From Acidimicrobiaceae bacterium (GTDB lineage: Bacteria > Actinomycetota > Acidimicrobiia > Acidimicrobiales > Ilumatobacteraceae): a DNA stretch of 5,884 nucleotides. The translations under genes and the position numbers were made by a program. Below, piece by piece: positions 1-5,884 of this stretch. The notes beneath the pieces were generated by a model. The model had not been told where the DNA came from. It saw only the letters and a program-made list of their open reading frames with translations, and made no database searches. Position 1 is the first letter of the stretch; each line of letters opens with the position of its first letter. The stretch is from NCBI GenBank assembly GCA_006515795.1, contig VFMC01000105.1, positions 1 through 5,884 on the forward strand, in the 5' to 3' direction.

Positions 1-707
1 CTGCGTCTGGCGCCGCGGCCCGCCAGTACGTGGTGTCGGCCACCCGCGCCGCGCTCGCCGGCACGGTCGCCGCTGTCGTCACGATGCCGATGAACAAGGA
101 GGCCACGCAGCTCTCCGATCCCACCTTCGTCGGGCACACCGAACTGATCGCCGCCGAATGCGGGGTGGAGCGATACTCGATGATGCTGGCGGCCGGTGAA
201 CTTGCTGTCACCCACGTGAGCACTCACGTGTCGCTGCGCGAGGCGATCGAGCGGGTCACCACCCAACGGGTGAGCGACGTGATCGTCCTCACCCACGAAA
301 CGTTGCAGCGGTTCGTGCTGCGCCCCCGGATCGCGGTGTGCGGCATGAACCCGCACGCCGGCGAGCACGGCCTGTTCGGCGCCGAGGACGCAGAGCAGAT
401 CGTGCCGGCGATCGAGCTGGCCCGAGCCGCCGGAATCGACGCCAGCGGGCCGCACCCGGCCGACACGGTGTTCCACCAAGCCGTCAACGGGCACCTGTAC
501 GACGCCATCGTGTGCATGTACCACGATCAGGGGCACACCCCGATGAAGCTGCTCGCATTCGAGGAGGGGGTGAACATCACCATCGGCCTGCCGATCGTGC
601 GCACGTCTGTCGATCATGGCACTGCCTTCGACATCGCCTGGAAGGGCGTTGCCTTCACTGCCTCGTTCGACCACGCGTTGGCCTGGGCGCGCAAGCTCGC
701 GGGGTGA
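1..707 (+). CDS. PdxA-family NAD-dependent 4-phosphate dehydrogenase, 5' end cut by window edge
   Basis: This is the C-terminal 234 residues (first whole codon at base 3) of a PdxA-family enzyme. The family is about 330 residues, so roughly 100 are missing on the left. An in-frame GTG at 30 is not the real start, because the frame stays open to the edge and the upstream residues fit the family. Seen: FVGHTE; THVSLRE with a His at 225-227; NPHAGEHGLFG with a His at 354-356; YHDQGHTPMK with a His at 522-524; and GLPIVRTSVDHGTAFD near the C terminus. In E. coli PdxA the three equivalent histidines bind the divalent metal. The family oxidises a 4-phosphorylated hydroxy acid and decarboxylates the product: 4-phosphohydroxy-L-threonine in vitamin B6 synthesis, or D-threonate/D-erythronate 4-phosphate in the PdxA2 branch. 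YHDQGH with MKLLAFEEGVN, instead of the YHDQGLP of classical PdxA, makes the PdxA2-like branch more likely (inference). It is cytoplasmic, and it converges with the transporter gene to its right. Confidence 0.95.
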   Translation, partial: ASGAAARQYVVSATRAALAGTVAAVVTMPMNKEATQLSDPTFVGHTELIAAECGVERYSMMLAAGELAVTHVSTHVSLREAIERVTTQRVSDVIVLTHETLQRFVLRPRIAVCGMNPHAGEHGLFGAEDAEQIVPAIELARAAGIDASGPHPADTVFHQAVNGHLYDAIVCMYHDQGHTPMKLLAFEEGVNITIGLPIVRTSVDHGTAFDIAWKGVAFTASFDHALAWARKLAG

Positions 708-755
708 GCCGGCGCGATTCGACCATCGGCTGGGAGGCGACCGGGCCAAGTGCCG

Positions 756-1994
756 TCAGCCGGCGCGCCGCTCGAGGCGCGCCTCGGGCAGCAGCACGAG
801 CGAAGACACCACGATCAGCGCGGCGGCGATGATCGCCACCGTGCTCAGATCGAACCGTTCGATCACGACGAAGCCGAGCAACGGCGCGGACACCGCCCGG
901 ATTCCGGTGAAGAACGTGTGCAGCCCCATGTAGTCGGCGACCCGACCTGGCGGTGCGAACTTCGTGACCCACAGCGTCCACATCAGGTCGCCGCCGGCGC
1001 TACCGACACCGAACGCCACCGCTCCGAGGATCAGACCCGTGTTGCCGGTACCGGAGAAGAACGCGCCGACGTAGATCGCGAACAGGAGGTTCACCATGAT
1101 CCGGGCCGAGAAGAACGACATCCGGTCGAACAGCCGGCCGAACACGGGCATGCAGGCCAGGCGCACGATCGATGGCACGGTGACCGTGAGCATCGTGATC
1201 TTCGCCGCGTCGGCGTTCACGCCGTACCTGGACTGGGCGAGGAACTCCACCCGCAGCGGTAGCAGCATGAGGTTGCCGAACCCCATGAACATCCATGCGA
1301 TGAGGGTGAGCCGGAGCTGGCGGTCCTCGCCGAGCAGGTGGAAGTGGGGGAGCGCCGATGGATGGCGTCCATCGATGGGTGGAATCGGCTGCGACGGCAG
1401 GCGCCGCTGCGTCCACGCCATCGCCAGCAACGCCACCGTGCCGGCGAGCAACAGATGCCACCACAGACCGGCGTGCGCCGTGAGGTAGGTACCCATCGCG
1501 AGCCCGGCCAGCGCGCTCACCGCGACACGGACGGCCATTCCCCGGCCGACCCGCTTGCCGCGATCCGCTGTCGAGAAGTTGGTCTCGTAGGTGGCGGTGA
1601 GCAGTGGGATCGAGGCGCTGATCGCGGCGACGCCGACGATCGAGCCGACCACGAGCAGGGCCAAGGGCCCGACCGCGGCGACGGCGAACCCGGCGGCGCC
1701 GATGGTGGAGATGAACGCGGCCACGCGCATCGCCGGCAGCCCGGACCGACGGACCGCTTCCGTGACGAACGGCGACACGAGCAGACCCACTCCCGACGCT
1801 GCAGCGATGAGGCCCTTCACCCATCCCGGCGCGTCGAACTGGGTGATCGCGATCGTCAGCAGCACCGATGACTCGAGCGGCAGGAGCATTCCCGCGGGGA
1901 CCGATCGGGCGATGTCGAGCAGCTGCGTGCGCCGCACGATGTAGTCGTCGTCGGTCGGGCGAGATCGATCGTCGGGAGCGTCGAGGAGAGCCAT
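756..1994 (-). CDS. Major facilitator superfamily (MFS) transporter, substrate unknown
   Basis: This 412-residue integral membrane protein has the length and hydrophobicity of a 12-helix MFS carrier. A polar N-terminal tail of about 30 residues precedes helix 1. Helices fall roughly at 32-52, 58-78, 89-108, 109-131, 154-170, 178-195, 228-247, 265-285, 296-315, 319-338, 359-378 and 384-404. A polar central loop (196-226, rich in Pro, Arg and His) joins the halves. The loop after helix 2 (RRSGLPAMR, 82-90) and GRLFDR after helix 8 (286-291) are degenerate forms of the MFS motif A. I chose the ATG at 1994. An in-frame TTG at 2006 directly abuts the upstream stop and would add four residues; neither has a clear Shine-Dalgarno sequence. 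The ATG lies 12 bases past the stop of the acetyltransferase-like gene, so co-transcription and translational coupling are likely. No residue pattern tells me the substrate or direction; drug, sugar or carboxylate transport are all open. Confidence 0.93.
   Translation of the reverse strand: MALLDAPDDRSRPTDDDYIVRRTQLLDIARSVPAGMLLPLESSVLLTIAITQFDAPGWVKGLIAAASGVGLLVSPFVTEAVRRSGLPAMRVAAFISTIGAAGFAVAAVGPLALLVVGSIVGVAAISASIPLLTATYETNFSTADRGKRVGRGMAVRVAVSALAGLAMGTYLTAHAGLWWHLLLAGTVALLAMAWTQRRLPSQPIPPIDGRHPSALPHFHLLGEDRQLRLTLIAWMFMGFGNLMLLPLRVEFLAQSRYGVNADAAKITMLTVTVPSIVRLACMPVFGRLFDRMSFFSARIMVNLLFAIYVGAFFSGTGNTGLILGAVAFGVGSAGGDLMWTLWVTKFAPPGRVADYMGLHTFFTGIRAVSAPLLGFVVIERFDLSTVAIIAAALIVVSSLVLLPEARLERRAG
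762..783 (+). terminator. GC-only stem-loop downstream of the pdxA-like gene, possible terminator
   Basis: Two copies of the self-complementary octamer GGCGCGCC (762-769 and 776-783) flank the six bases GCTCGA. They can form a perfect 8-bp stem 54 bases past the pdxA-like stop. There is no T-run after it, so it is not a canonical intrinsic terminator; T-poor hairpins are common in GC-rich actinobacteria. It lies inside the last codons of the opposing MFS gene (residues reading ARLERRAG), so codon choice for Arg and Ala could alone produce it. The right half is also the centre of a 14-base palindrome (773-786). Confidence 0.28.
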
Positions 1995-2006
1995 CGTCGG
2001 GCGCAA

Positions 2007-4562
2007 TCAGATGAGGCGACGCATCGCCGCGTCGGGAGTGCTGTTCTCCGAGAGCACCATCTCGGCGTCGGCGATCTGGCAGCCGCGCCCGCTGACGATG
2101 GCAGGGTTGATGTCGAGCACGGCGATCTCCGGATGGTCGGCCATCAGCTGGGCGACCCGAACGATGGTGTCGACGAGGGCGTCGGTGGCGATGCCGGCCG
2201 ACTGCAACGCAACGTTGGCGCGCGAGGCGAGGACGAGGTTCTCGGCGGCAGCCGGTGAAACGGGAACGAGGCGGCTCGTCTCATCGCCGATCGCGTCGGC
2301 CGTCATGCCGCCGAGACCGAACGTGAGCAGGGCCCCGAGCCGCTCGTCGGTCGTGCAGCGGATCCGCACGTCGACCCCTGGCGACACCATCGACTGGAGG
2401 ACCACGACGTCGGCATCGTCGCCGAGGCTGGTGCGCATCACCCCGAGGGCATCGGCGACCCCGTGGTCGTCGGGGAGGTCGAGGGCGACCCCGGCCTCCA
2501 CCGATCGTCCGGCCCGGCGACGTGTGCTCTTCATCGCGACGGGATAGCCGAGCGTTGCCGCCGCGGCGACGGCCGACTCGGGCGTGGGATGGTCGAGACG
2601 AATCGAGTCGGGCACGGAAAGTCCGTAAGCCATGAGGATGGCGCGGCAGTCGTCGAGCGACGGCGTCTGATCACCGCGGTCGAGCACATCCGCGATCAGG
2701 GTCGCAACGATGCCAGGCTCGACGCCGAGGTCCGCAGGTGAAGGCAACGGAGCGGCGGCCTCGCTGTCGAGCCATCGGCGATATCGCCACATCCGGCCCA
2801 GCACGGCCGCGGCAGGCTCTGGGAACGAGAAGGTGGGAACGGCCGAACCCGGTTGGATGGGGCCGTCGTCGCGCCCGAGCATCACGGCCACCACCGGCTT
2901 GAGCGATCCTGCTGCTGCGGCGTCCACCTCGGCGACGGGTGCCTCGGCCGAGACGATCGGCGGCGCGTGGATCACGAGGACTGCGTCGACGGTGGCGCTC
3001 TCGATGGCGGCGCGGACGGCGGGCCCGAACTCGGCCGGCGCGGCTCGCCAGTCGAGCGCGATGGGGCTCTCGACGACGGTCAGTCCAGCGTTGGTGAGCG
3101 CGGCCCTGGCGAGTACTCCGGGGCTCCGCGAGTTCGAGATGATCGCGACCCGGGGTCCGGCCGGGATCGGTTGACTGGCGAGGACCCGCGCCGTGTCGAG
3201 CATGGATCGCACGGTCGGCACCTCGACGACGCCGGTCTGCTCGTAGAGCGCGGCAGTCGCCGCGCCGCGCCCGGCATCGCCGGTGCGGATGGCGACGATC
3301 GGTCTTCGTCTGCCGACGCGTCGGGCGATCCTGGCGAACTTGCGCGGGTTGCCGAACGTCTCGGTGTAGATCGCGATCACCGATGTCGCGTCGTCGTCCT
3401 CCCAGAACTGAAGGAGGTCGTTGCCGGACACGTCGCTCTTGTCGCCGAGCGACACGAACCACGACAGCCCCATGCCCATCTGCCGGGCGAGTTGGAGCAA
3501 CGATGCGCCGAGCGAGCCCGACTGCATCGAGACGGCAATTCGGCCCGGCGGGAGATCGACCGGTACGAGCGCAGCCTGCACCCCCGAAGCTCCCGGGGTG
3601 CGGCCCGTGGCGATGCCCATGCTGGCCGCCCCGATGATGCGCATGCCGTGGCGCCGGGCGCGGTCCACCACCGCGACCATGTCGATGCCGGCGCCATCGA
3701 CGGCGGTGACGATGACCGCACCGCGAACGCGTCGTTCGATGCACTGCTCGATCACGTCGAGAAGGTCGTCGACCGGGCACGCGATCACGGCGAGCCAGAT
3801 GTCTTCTTCGATGTCGCCGACGGTGGGGTAGGCATGAACGCCGCCGATGGTGGCGTGGTTCGGGTTGACGGGGAACACCGGGAGGTCGAAGCCGTGGGTG
3901 ACGTTCTGCCACAGCTCCCGGCCTATCGAGCCGATCCGGTCGGAGGCGCCGATCACCGCGATCGATCGGGGTAGCAACAACCGCGCCACCGATCGGCTGT
4001 CGGCGCGCTGTTCGCGCTGCTCGACCGAGTCGACGAACGCGGCCGTGTCGTCGAGGGTGAACTCGAGATCCATCACGCCACTGTCGAAGTGCCTGCGGAT
4101 CGGCCAGCCTGCTTTGGCGAACACGCTGAGCATCGGGCGGTTGTCGGCCAGCACGTCGGCGGTGAATCGGTGGATGCCGTTCGTGCGGGCGATGGCCGCG
4201 AGGTGTTCGAGGAGGAGGGTGGCGATGCCCTTGCCCTGATGGGCGTCGTCGACCATGAATGCGACGTCGGCATCGCGCCGTCCTGGCCACCTCTCGTAGC
4301 TGGCCCATGCGACGAACTCGCCGCGGATCTCCAGCACCAGGGCGACGCGATCGACGAAGTCCACCTCGGTGAAGTGCCTGAGCTCGGTGTCGTTCAGCGT
4401 CGGCTTGGGGGAGAAGAACCGCCGGTACAGGTTCTCGCGTGGCTGTCGCTCGTGGAACGCGAGCAGCGTGGGGGCGTCGGCGCTCTGGATCGGCCGCAAG
4501 TATGCGCTCTCGCCGTCGGCAAGTACCACCGACGTCGCCCATGCCTCGCGCTTCGTCGTCAC
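2007..4562 (-). CDS. GNAT / pseudo-acyl-CoA synthetase (ADP-forming type) fusion, probable Pat-like protein lysine acetyltransferase
   Basis: An 851-residue multidomain cytoplasmic protein. Residues 10-170 are a GNAT acetyltransferase: LRPIQSADA at the start, then the acetyl-CoA loop HQGKGIA (108-114, Q/RxxGxG/A type) and NRPMLSVFAKAGW. Residues 197-290 are a CoA-binding Rossmann domain (IAVIGASDRIGSIG, then FPVNPNHATIGGVHAYPTV). Residues 338-600 are two succinyl-CoA-ligase-like domains (SMQSGSLGASLL, VSLGDKSDVSGNDLLQFWE, ETFGNPRKFARIARRVG). Residues 632-851 are an ATP-grasp domain (GYPVAMKST, FGLGGMTAD, LDINPAIVS). ADP-forming acyl-CoA synthetases need a phosphorylated His in a SHTG-type segment; here the text goes from AIRTGDAGRGAAT straight to AALYEQTGVVEVP with no His, so the synthetase is probably inactive and may sense ligands for the GNAT part, as proposed for Pat proteins. 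Salmonella Pat has the GNAT at the C terminus; the order here is reversed. The start is GTG at 4562, since homology begins by residue 13; a GTG at codon 12 is a weaker alternative. No Shine-Dalgarno is evident. The MFS gene follows closely. Confidence 0.93.
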   Translation of the reverse strand: MTTKREAWATSVVLADGESAYLRPIQSADAPTLLAFHERQPRENLYRRFFSPKPTLNDTELRHFTEVDFVDRVALVLEIRGEFVAWASYERWPGRRDADVAFMVDDAHQGKGIATLLLEHLAAIARTNGIHRFTADVLADNRPMLSVFAKAGWPIRRHFDSGVMDLEFTLDDTAAFVDSVEQREQRADSRSVARLLLPRSIAVIGASDRIGSIGRELWQNVTHGFDLPVFPVNPNHATIGGVHAYPTVGDIEEDIWLAVIACPVDDLLDVIEQCIERRVRGAVIVTAVDGAGIDMVAVVDRARRHGMRIIGAASMGIATGRTPGASGVQAALVPVDLPPGRIAVSMQSGSLGASLLQLARQMGMGLSWFVSLGDKSDVSGNDLLQFWEDDDATSVIAIYTETFGNPRKFARIARRVGRRRPIVAIRTGDAGRGAATAALYEQTGVVEVPTVRSMLDTARVLASQPIPAGPRVAIISNSRSPGVLARAALTNAGLTVVESPIALDWRAAPAEFGPAVRAAIESATVDAVLVIHAPPIVSAEAPVAEVDAAAAGSLKPVVAVMLGRDDGPIQPGSAVPTFSFPEPAAAVLGRMWRYRRWLDSEAAAPLPSPADLGVEPGIVATLIADVLDRGDQTPSLDDCRAILMAYGLSVPDSIRLDHPTPESAVAAAATLGYPVAMKSTRRRAGRSVEAGVALDLPDDHGVADALGVMRTSLGDDADVVVLQSMVSPGVDVRIRCTTDERLGALLTFGLGGMTADAIGDETSRLVPVSPAAAENLVLASRANVALQSAGIATDALVDTIVRVAQLMADHPEIAVLDINPAIVSGRGCQIADAEMVLSENSTPDAAMRRLI

Positions 4563-4579
4563 GTGGTTCAGCTTGCCAC

Positions 4580-4693
4580 GTTGGAGGCTGCAGCCGACCG
4601 TTCTCGGCGTCCATCGCCAGGTATCCGGTCGGCACCTCGGTGCCCGTCTACTACGACCCCGCCAACCCGGCCAGCGCGGCGCTAGAGCGCTGA
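4580..4693 (+). pseudogene. 5'-truncated remnant of a DUF3592-type protein (C-terminal end only)
   Basis: On the + strand, in the gap between two - strand genes, the frame read from 4619 gives RYPVGTSVPVYYDPANP and then ASAALER before a TGA at 4691-4693. The pattern YPVG-x-x-V-x-V-x-YDP-x-x-P followed by a short alpha/Leu/Glu tail is the typical C-terminal end of DUF3592 domain proteins, small bacterial membrane-associated proteins of unknown function. Upstream the same frame gives HVGGCSRPFSASIA, only loosely like the family, and beyond about 4571 it becomes the antisense of the conserved GNAT N terminus. No membrane helices or start region exist, so this is a relic rather than a working gene. 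The left limit is approximate. It implies that an earlier + strand gene converged on glgC and lost its 5' part by deletion or rearrangement. The family call comes from motif memory only. Confidence 0.62.
4631..4644. repeat. Short perfect inverted repeat (6-2-6) upstream of the acetyltransferase-like gene
   Basis: GGCACC and GGTGCC flank a TC dinucleotide, about 70 bases upstream of the GTG at 4562 on the - strand. The spacing would suit an operator, but the sequence also encodes the GTSVP part of the DUF3592 relic, so it may just be inherited coding sequence. I see no convincing -10/-35 pair beside it. Confidence 0.3.
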
Positions 4694-4727
4694 CCCGCGC
4701 CCAGTCGCTTCGGTCGGGTCGCGGTCA
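4691..4727. terminator. Hairpin between the converging stops of glgC and the DUF3592 relic, possible bidirectional terminator
   Basis: TGACCCGCG at 4691-4699 can pair with CGCGGTCA at 4720-4727: eight base pairs with a single bulged C. An inner CCC (4700-4702) can pair with GGG (4716-4718), and a C(TTCG)G loop lies at 4708-4713. The outer arms contain the two facing stop codons: the TGA of the + strand relic on the left and the TGA of - strand glgC (TCA on +) on the right. This is the typical position of a shared terminator of two convergent genes. There is no T-run on either side, so the strength of termination is uncertain. Confidence 0.4.
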
Positions 4728-5884
4728 GATGATCCGGTCCTTCTCCACCACCACCACGCCACGGTCGCTCAGCACGAAGCGCTCGGCGTCGATCGCGGGA
4801 TCGTGGCCGATGGTGAACCCGGCGGGGATCACCACGTTCTTGTCGATCACGCAGCGGTGCAGCTTGGCCCCGGCACCAACCCGAACACCAGGGAACAGGA
4901 TCGACTCGGTCACCTCGGCGGCTTCGTCGACGTAGGTCTCGGGCCCGAGGATCGATCGATCGACCCGGCCGCCCGACACGATCGAGCCGGCGCACAGCAG
5001 GCTGTTGCCGACCGACGCAGGCGCTCCGCCCGACCCGTAGCCGAGCTTTGCCGGAGGCAGCGGCAGTTGCAGGCTGTAGACGGGCCACTCGCGGTTGTAG
5101 AGGCTGAACGGTGGCACGGGAGCGAGCAGATCCATGTTCGCCTCGTAGTACGCGTCGAGGCTGCCGACGTCGCGCCAGTAGCCCCGCTCGTGGTCGGATT
5201 GGCCGGGGATCTCGTTGGTGGAGAAGTCGTACATGTGGGCGACGCCTTGGGCGGTGAGGGCCGGGATCACATCGCCACCGATGTCGGTGGCGATGCCGTC
5301 GGTACCGCGCGGGCTGACGATGTCGATGAGCACCTGGGTGTCGAACACGTAGTTGCCCATCGAGGCCAGCGCCCTGGAGGCGTCGCCCGGCATCGTCGGT
5401 GGTGTCGCCGGCTTCTCGTGGAAGCCGGCGATCTTGCCAGTGGTCGTCGCCTCGATGATGCCGAACTGGCACCCCTCGTGCACCGGCACCGGAATGGCCG
5501 CGACGGTGACGCCGGCTCCCGTGTCACGGTGCTGGGCCACCATCTGGCGGGTATCCATGTGGTAGATGTGATCGGCGCCGAACACGCACACCACGTCGGG
5601 TCGTTCGTCGCTGATCAGGTTGAGGTTCTGATAGATCGCGTCGGCCGATCCGCTGAACCACTGCGGGCCGCGCCGCATCTGCGCCGGAACGGGGGTGACG
5701 TAGTTGCCGAGCAGCGTGGAGAACCGCCAGGTCTGGCTGATGTGGCGGTCGAGGCTGTGGCTCTTGTACTGCGTCAGCACGACGATCTTCAGGTACCGCG
5801 AGTTGGCGAAGTTGGACAGCACGAAGTCGATGATGCGGTACGAGCCGCCGAACGGCACGGCCGGCTTGGCCCTGTCGGCGGTGA
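4725..5884 (-). CDS. glgC: Glucose-1-phosphate adenylyltransferase (ADP-glucose pyrophosphorylase), N-terminal start beyond window
   Basis: GlgC makes ADP-glucose and pyrophosphate from ATP and glucose-1-phosphate, the committed step of bacterial glycogen and alpha-glucan synthesis in the cytoplasm. The frame is open to the right edge, where it reads TADRAKPAVPFGGSYRIIDF, so only about the first 20-25 residues, including the GG-x-G-x-RL nucleotide loop, are missing. The GTG at 5858 is an internal Val of PAVPFGG and not a start. Numbering from that codon, one sees YKSHSLDRHISQ (31-42), SGSADAIYQNL (69-79), FGADHIYHMD with the metal/catalytic Asp at 96 (E. coli D142), GFHEKP with the sugar-phosphate Lys at 149 (E. 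coli K195), SMGNYVF (166-172) and YWRDVGS with Asp 230 (E. coli D276). Residues about 285-345 are the left-handed beta-helix repeats (SIVSGGRVDRSILGPE, LFPGVRVGAGAKL). All key residues present in the window are intact, so the gene looks functional. Allosteric control, usual in the family, cannot be read reliably from this part. Confidence 0.97.
   Translation of the reverse strand, partial: TADRAKPAVPFGGSYRIIDFVLSNFANSRYLKIVVLTQYKSHSLDRHISQTWRFSTLLGNYVTPVPAQMRRGPQWFSGSADAIYQNLNLISDERPDVVCVFGADHIYHMDTRQMVAQHRDTGAGVTVAAIPVPVHEGCQFGIIEATTTGKIAGFHEKPATPPTMPGDASRALASMGNYVFDTQVLIDIVSPRGTDGIATDIGGDVIPALTAQGVAHMYDFSTNEIPGQSDHERGYWRDVGSLDAYYEANMDLLAPVPPFSLYNREWPVYSLQLPLPPAKLGYGSGGAPASVGNSLLCAGSIVSGGRVDRSILGPETYVDEAAEVTESILFPGVRVGAGAKLHRCVIDKNVVIPAGFTIGHDPAIDAERFVLSDRGVVVVEKDRII

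Noticed and set aside
213..230. Perfect 8-2-8 inverted repeat CACGTGAG/CTCACGTG inside the pdxA-like gene
   Set aside because: It encodes the conserved THVSTHVS segment that holds a metal-binding His, so the repeat follows from the protein sequence; an internal regulatory role has no support.
1356..1374. 7-bp inverted repeat CGATGGA/TCCATCG within the MFS gene
   Set aside because: It lies in codons of the central cytoplasmic loop, far from any gene start; short repeats of this size are expected by chance in a sequence rich in CGAT words.
2853..3974. A 373-residue open frame on the + strand opposite the GNAT fusion
   Set aside because: The composition (runs of Asp, Arg, Gly, His) and absence of any family motif mark it as the antisense shadow of a conserved gene.
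2671..4635. A 654-residue open frame on the - strand overlapping the GNAT fusion in another frame
   Set aside because: Its product is extremely rich in Arg, Pro and His with no recognisable domain, as expected for an off-frame reading of GC-rich coding DNA; the overlapping frame has clear conserved domains.
4563..4690. A sigma-70-type promoter for the acetyltransferase-like gene
   Set aside because: I looked for TTGACA- and TATAAT-like boxes at suitable spacing on the - strand and found only weak matches (for example TTGGCG with no good -10), not enough to annotate.
4948..4965. Tandem ATCG/GATC run inside glgC
   Set aside because: It encodes ordinary beta-helix residues (DRSIL); the repeat is only three units and the reading frame is unaffected.
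5856..5858. GTG as the start of a 377-residue glgC
   Set aside because: The codon is the Val of the conserved KPAVPFGG motif; matching GlgC residues continue upstream to the window edge, so the true start lies outside.

Overview
This is a GC-rich chromosomal window from what looks like an actinobacterium. The evidence is the codon use with G or C at nearly every third position, a GlgC of the actinobacterial/mycobacterial style (recalled motifs such as TADRAKPAVPFGG and YKSHSLDRHISQ), and a protein with an N-terminal GNAT domain fused to an acyl-CoA-synthetase-like body, an order I associate with Actinomycetota. Closer placement, for example in the Acidimicrobiia, would be a guess. There are no RNA genes, CRISPR arrays, insertion sequences or phage genes.

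Layout from left to right. The 3' two thirds of a PdxA-family dehydrogenase gene run in on the + strand and stop at 707. After 48 bases, all remaining intact genes are on the - strand: an MFS transporter (756-1994), a large protein with GNAT, pseudo-acyl-CoA-synthetase and ATP-grasp parts (2007-4562), and glgC (4725 to the right edge, 5' end missing). The only gap over 100 bases, 4563-4724, is not empty. On the + strand it holds a short, 5'-truncated piece that reads as the C-terminal end of a DUF3592-type protein, ending at 4693. A hairpin-forming sequence (4691-4727) spans the facing stop codons of this relic and glgC.

How the genes may work together. The large protein resembles the Pat type of protein lysine acetyltransferase, in which the synthetase part has lost its phosphohistidine and is thought to sense acyl-CoA or another small molecule. 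Its stop is 12 bases from the MFS ATG, so the two are probably co-transcribed and coupled. GlgC commits glucose-1-phosphate to glycogen or related alpha-glucans. A shared theme of carbon storage and central-metabolism control is possible, but only neighbourhood supports it. The PdxA homologue carries residues that suggest the PdxA2-like branch (four-carbon sugar-acid phosphates) rather than pyridoxal phosphate synthesis.

Most of the window is ordinary metabolism. The points worth a second look are the dead synthetase core of the acetyltransferase, the DUF3592 relic that now forms its upstream region, and the PdxA subfamily question.
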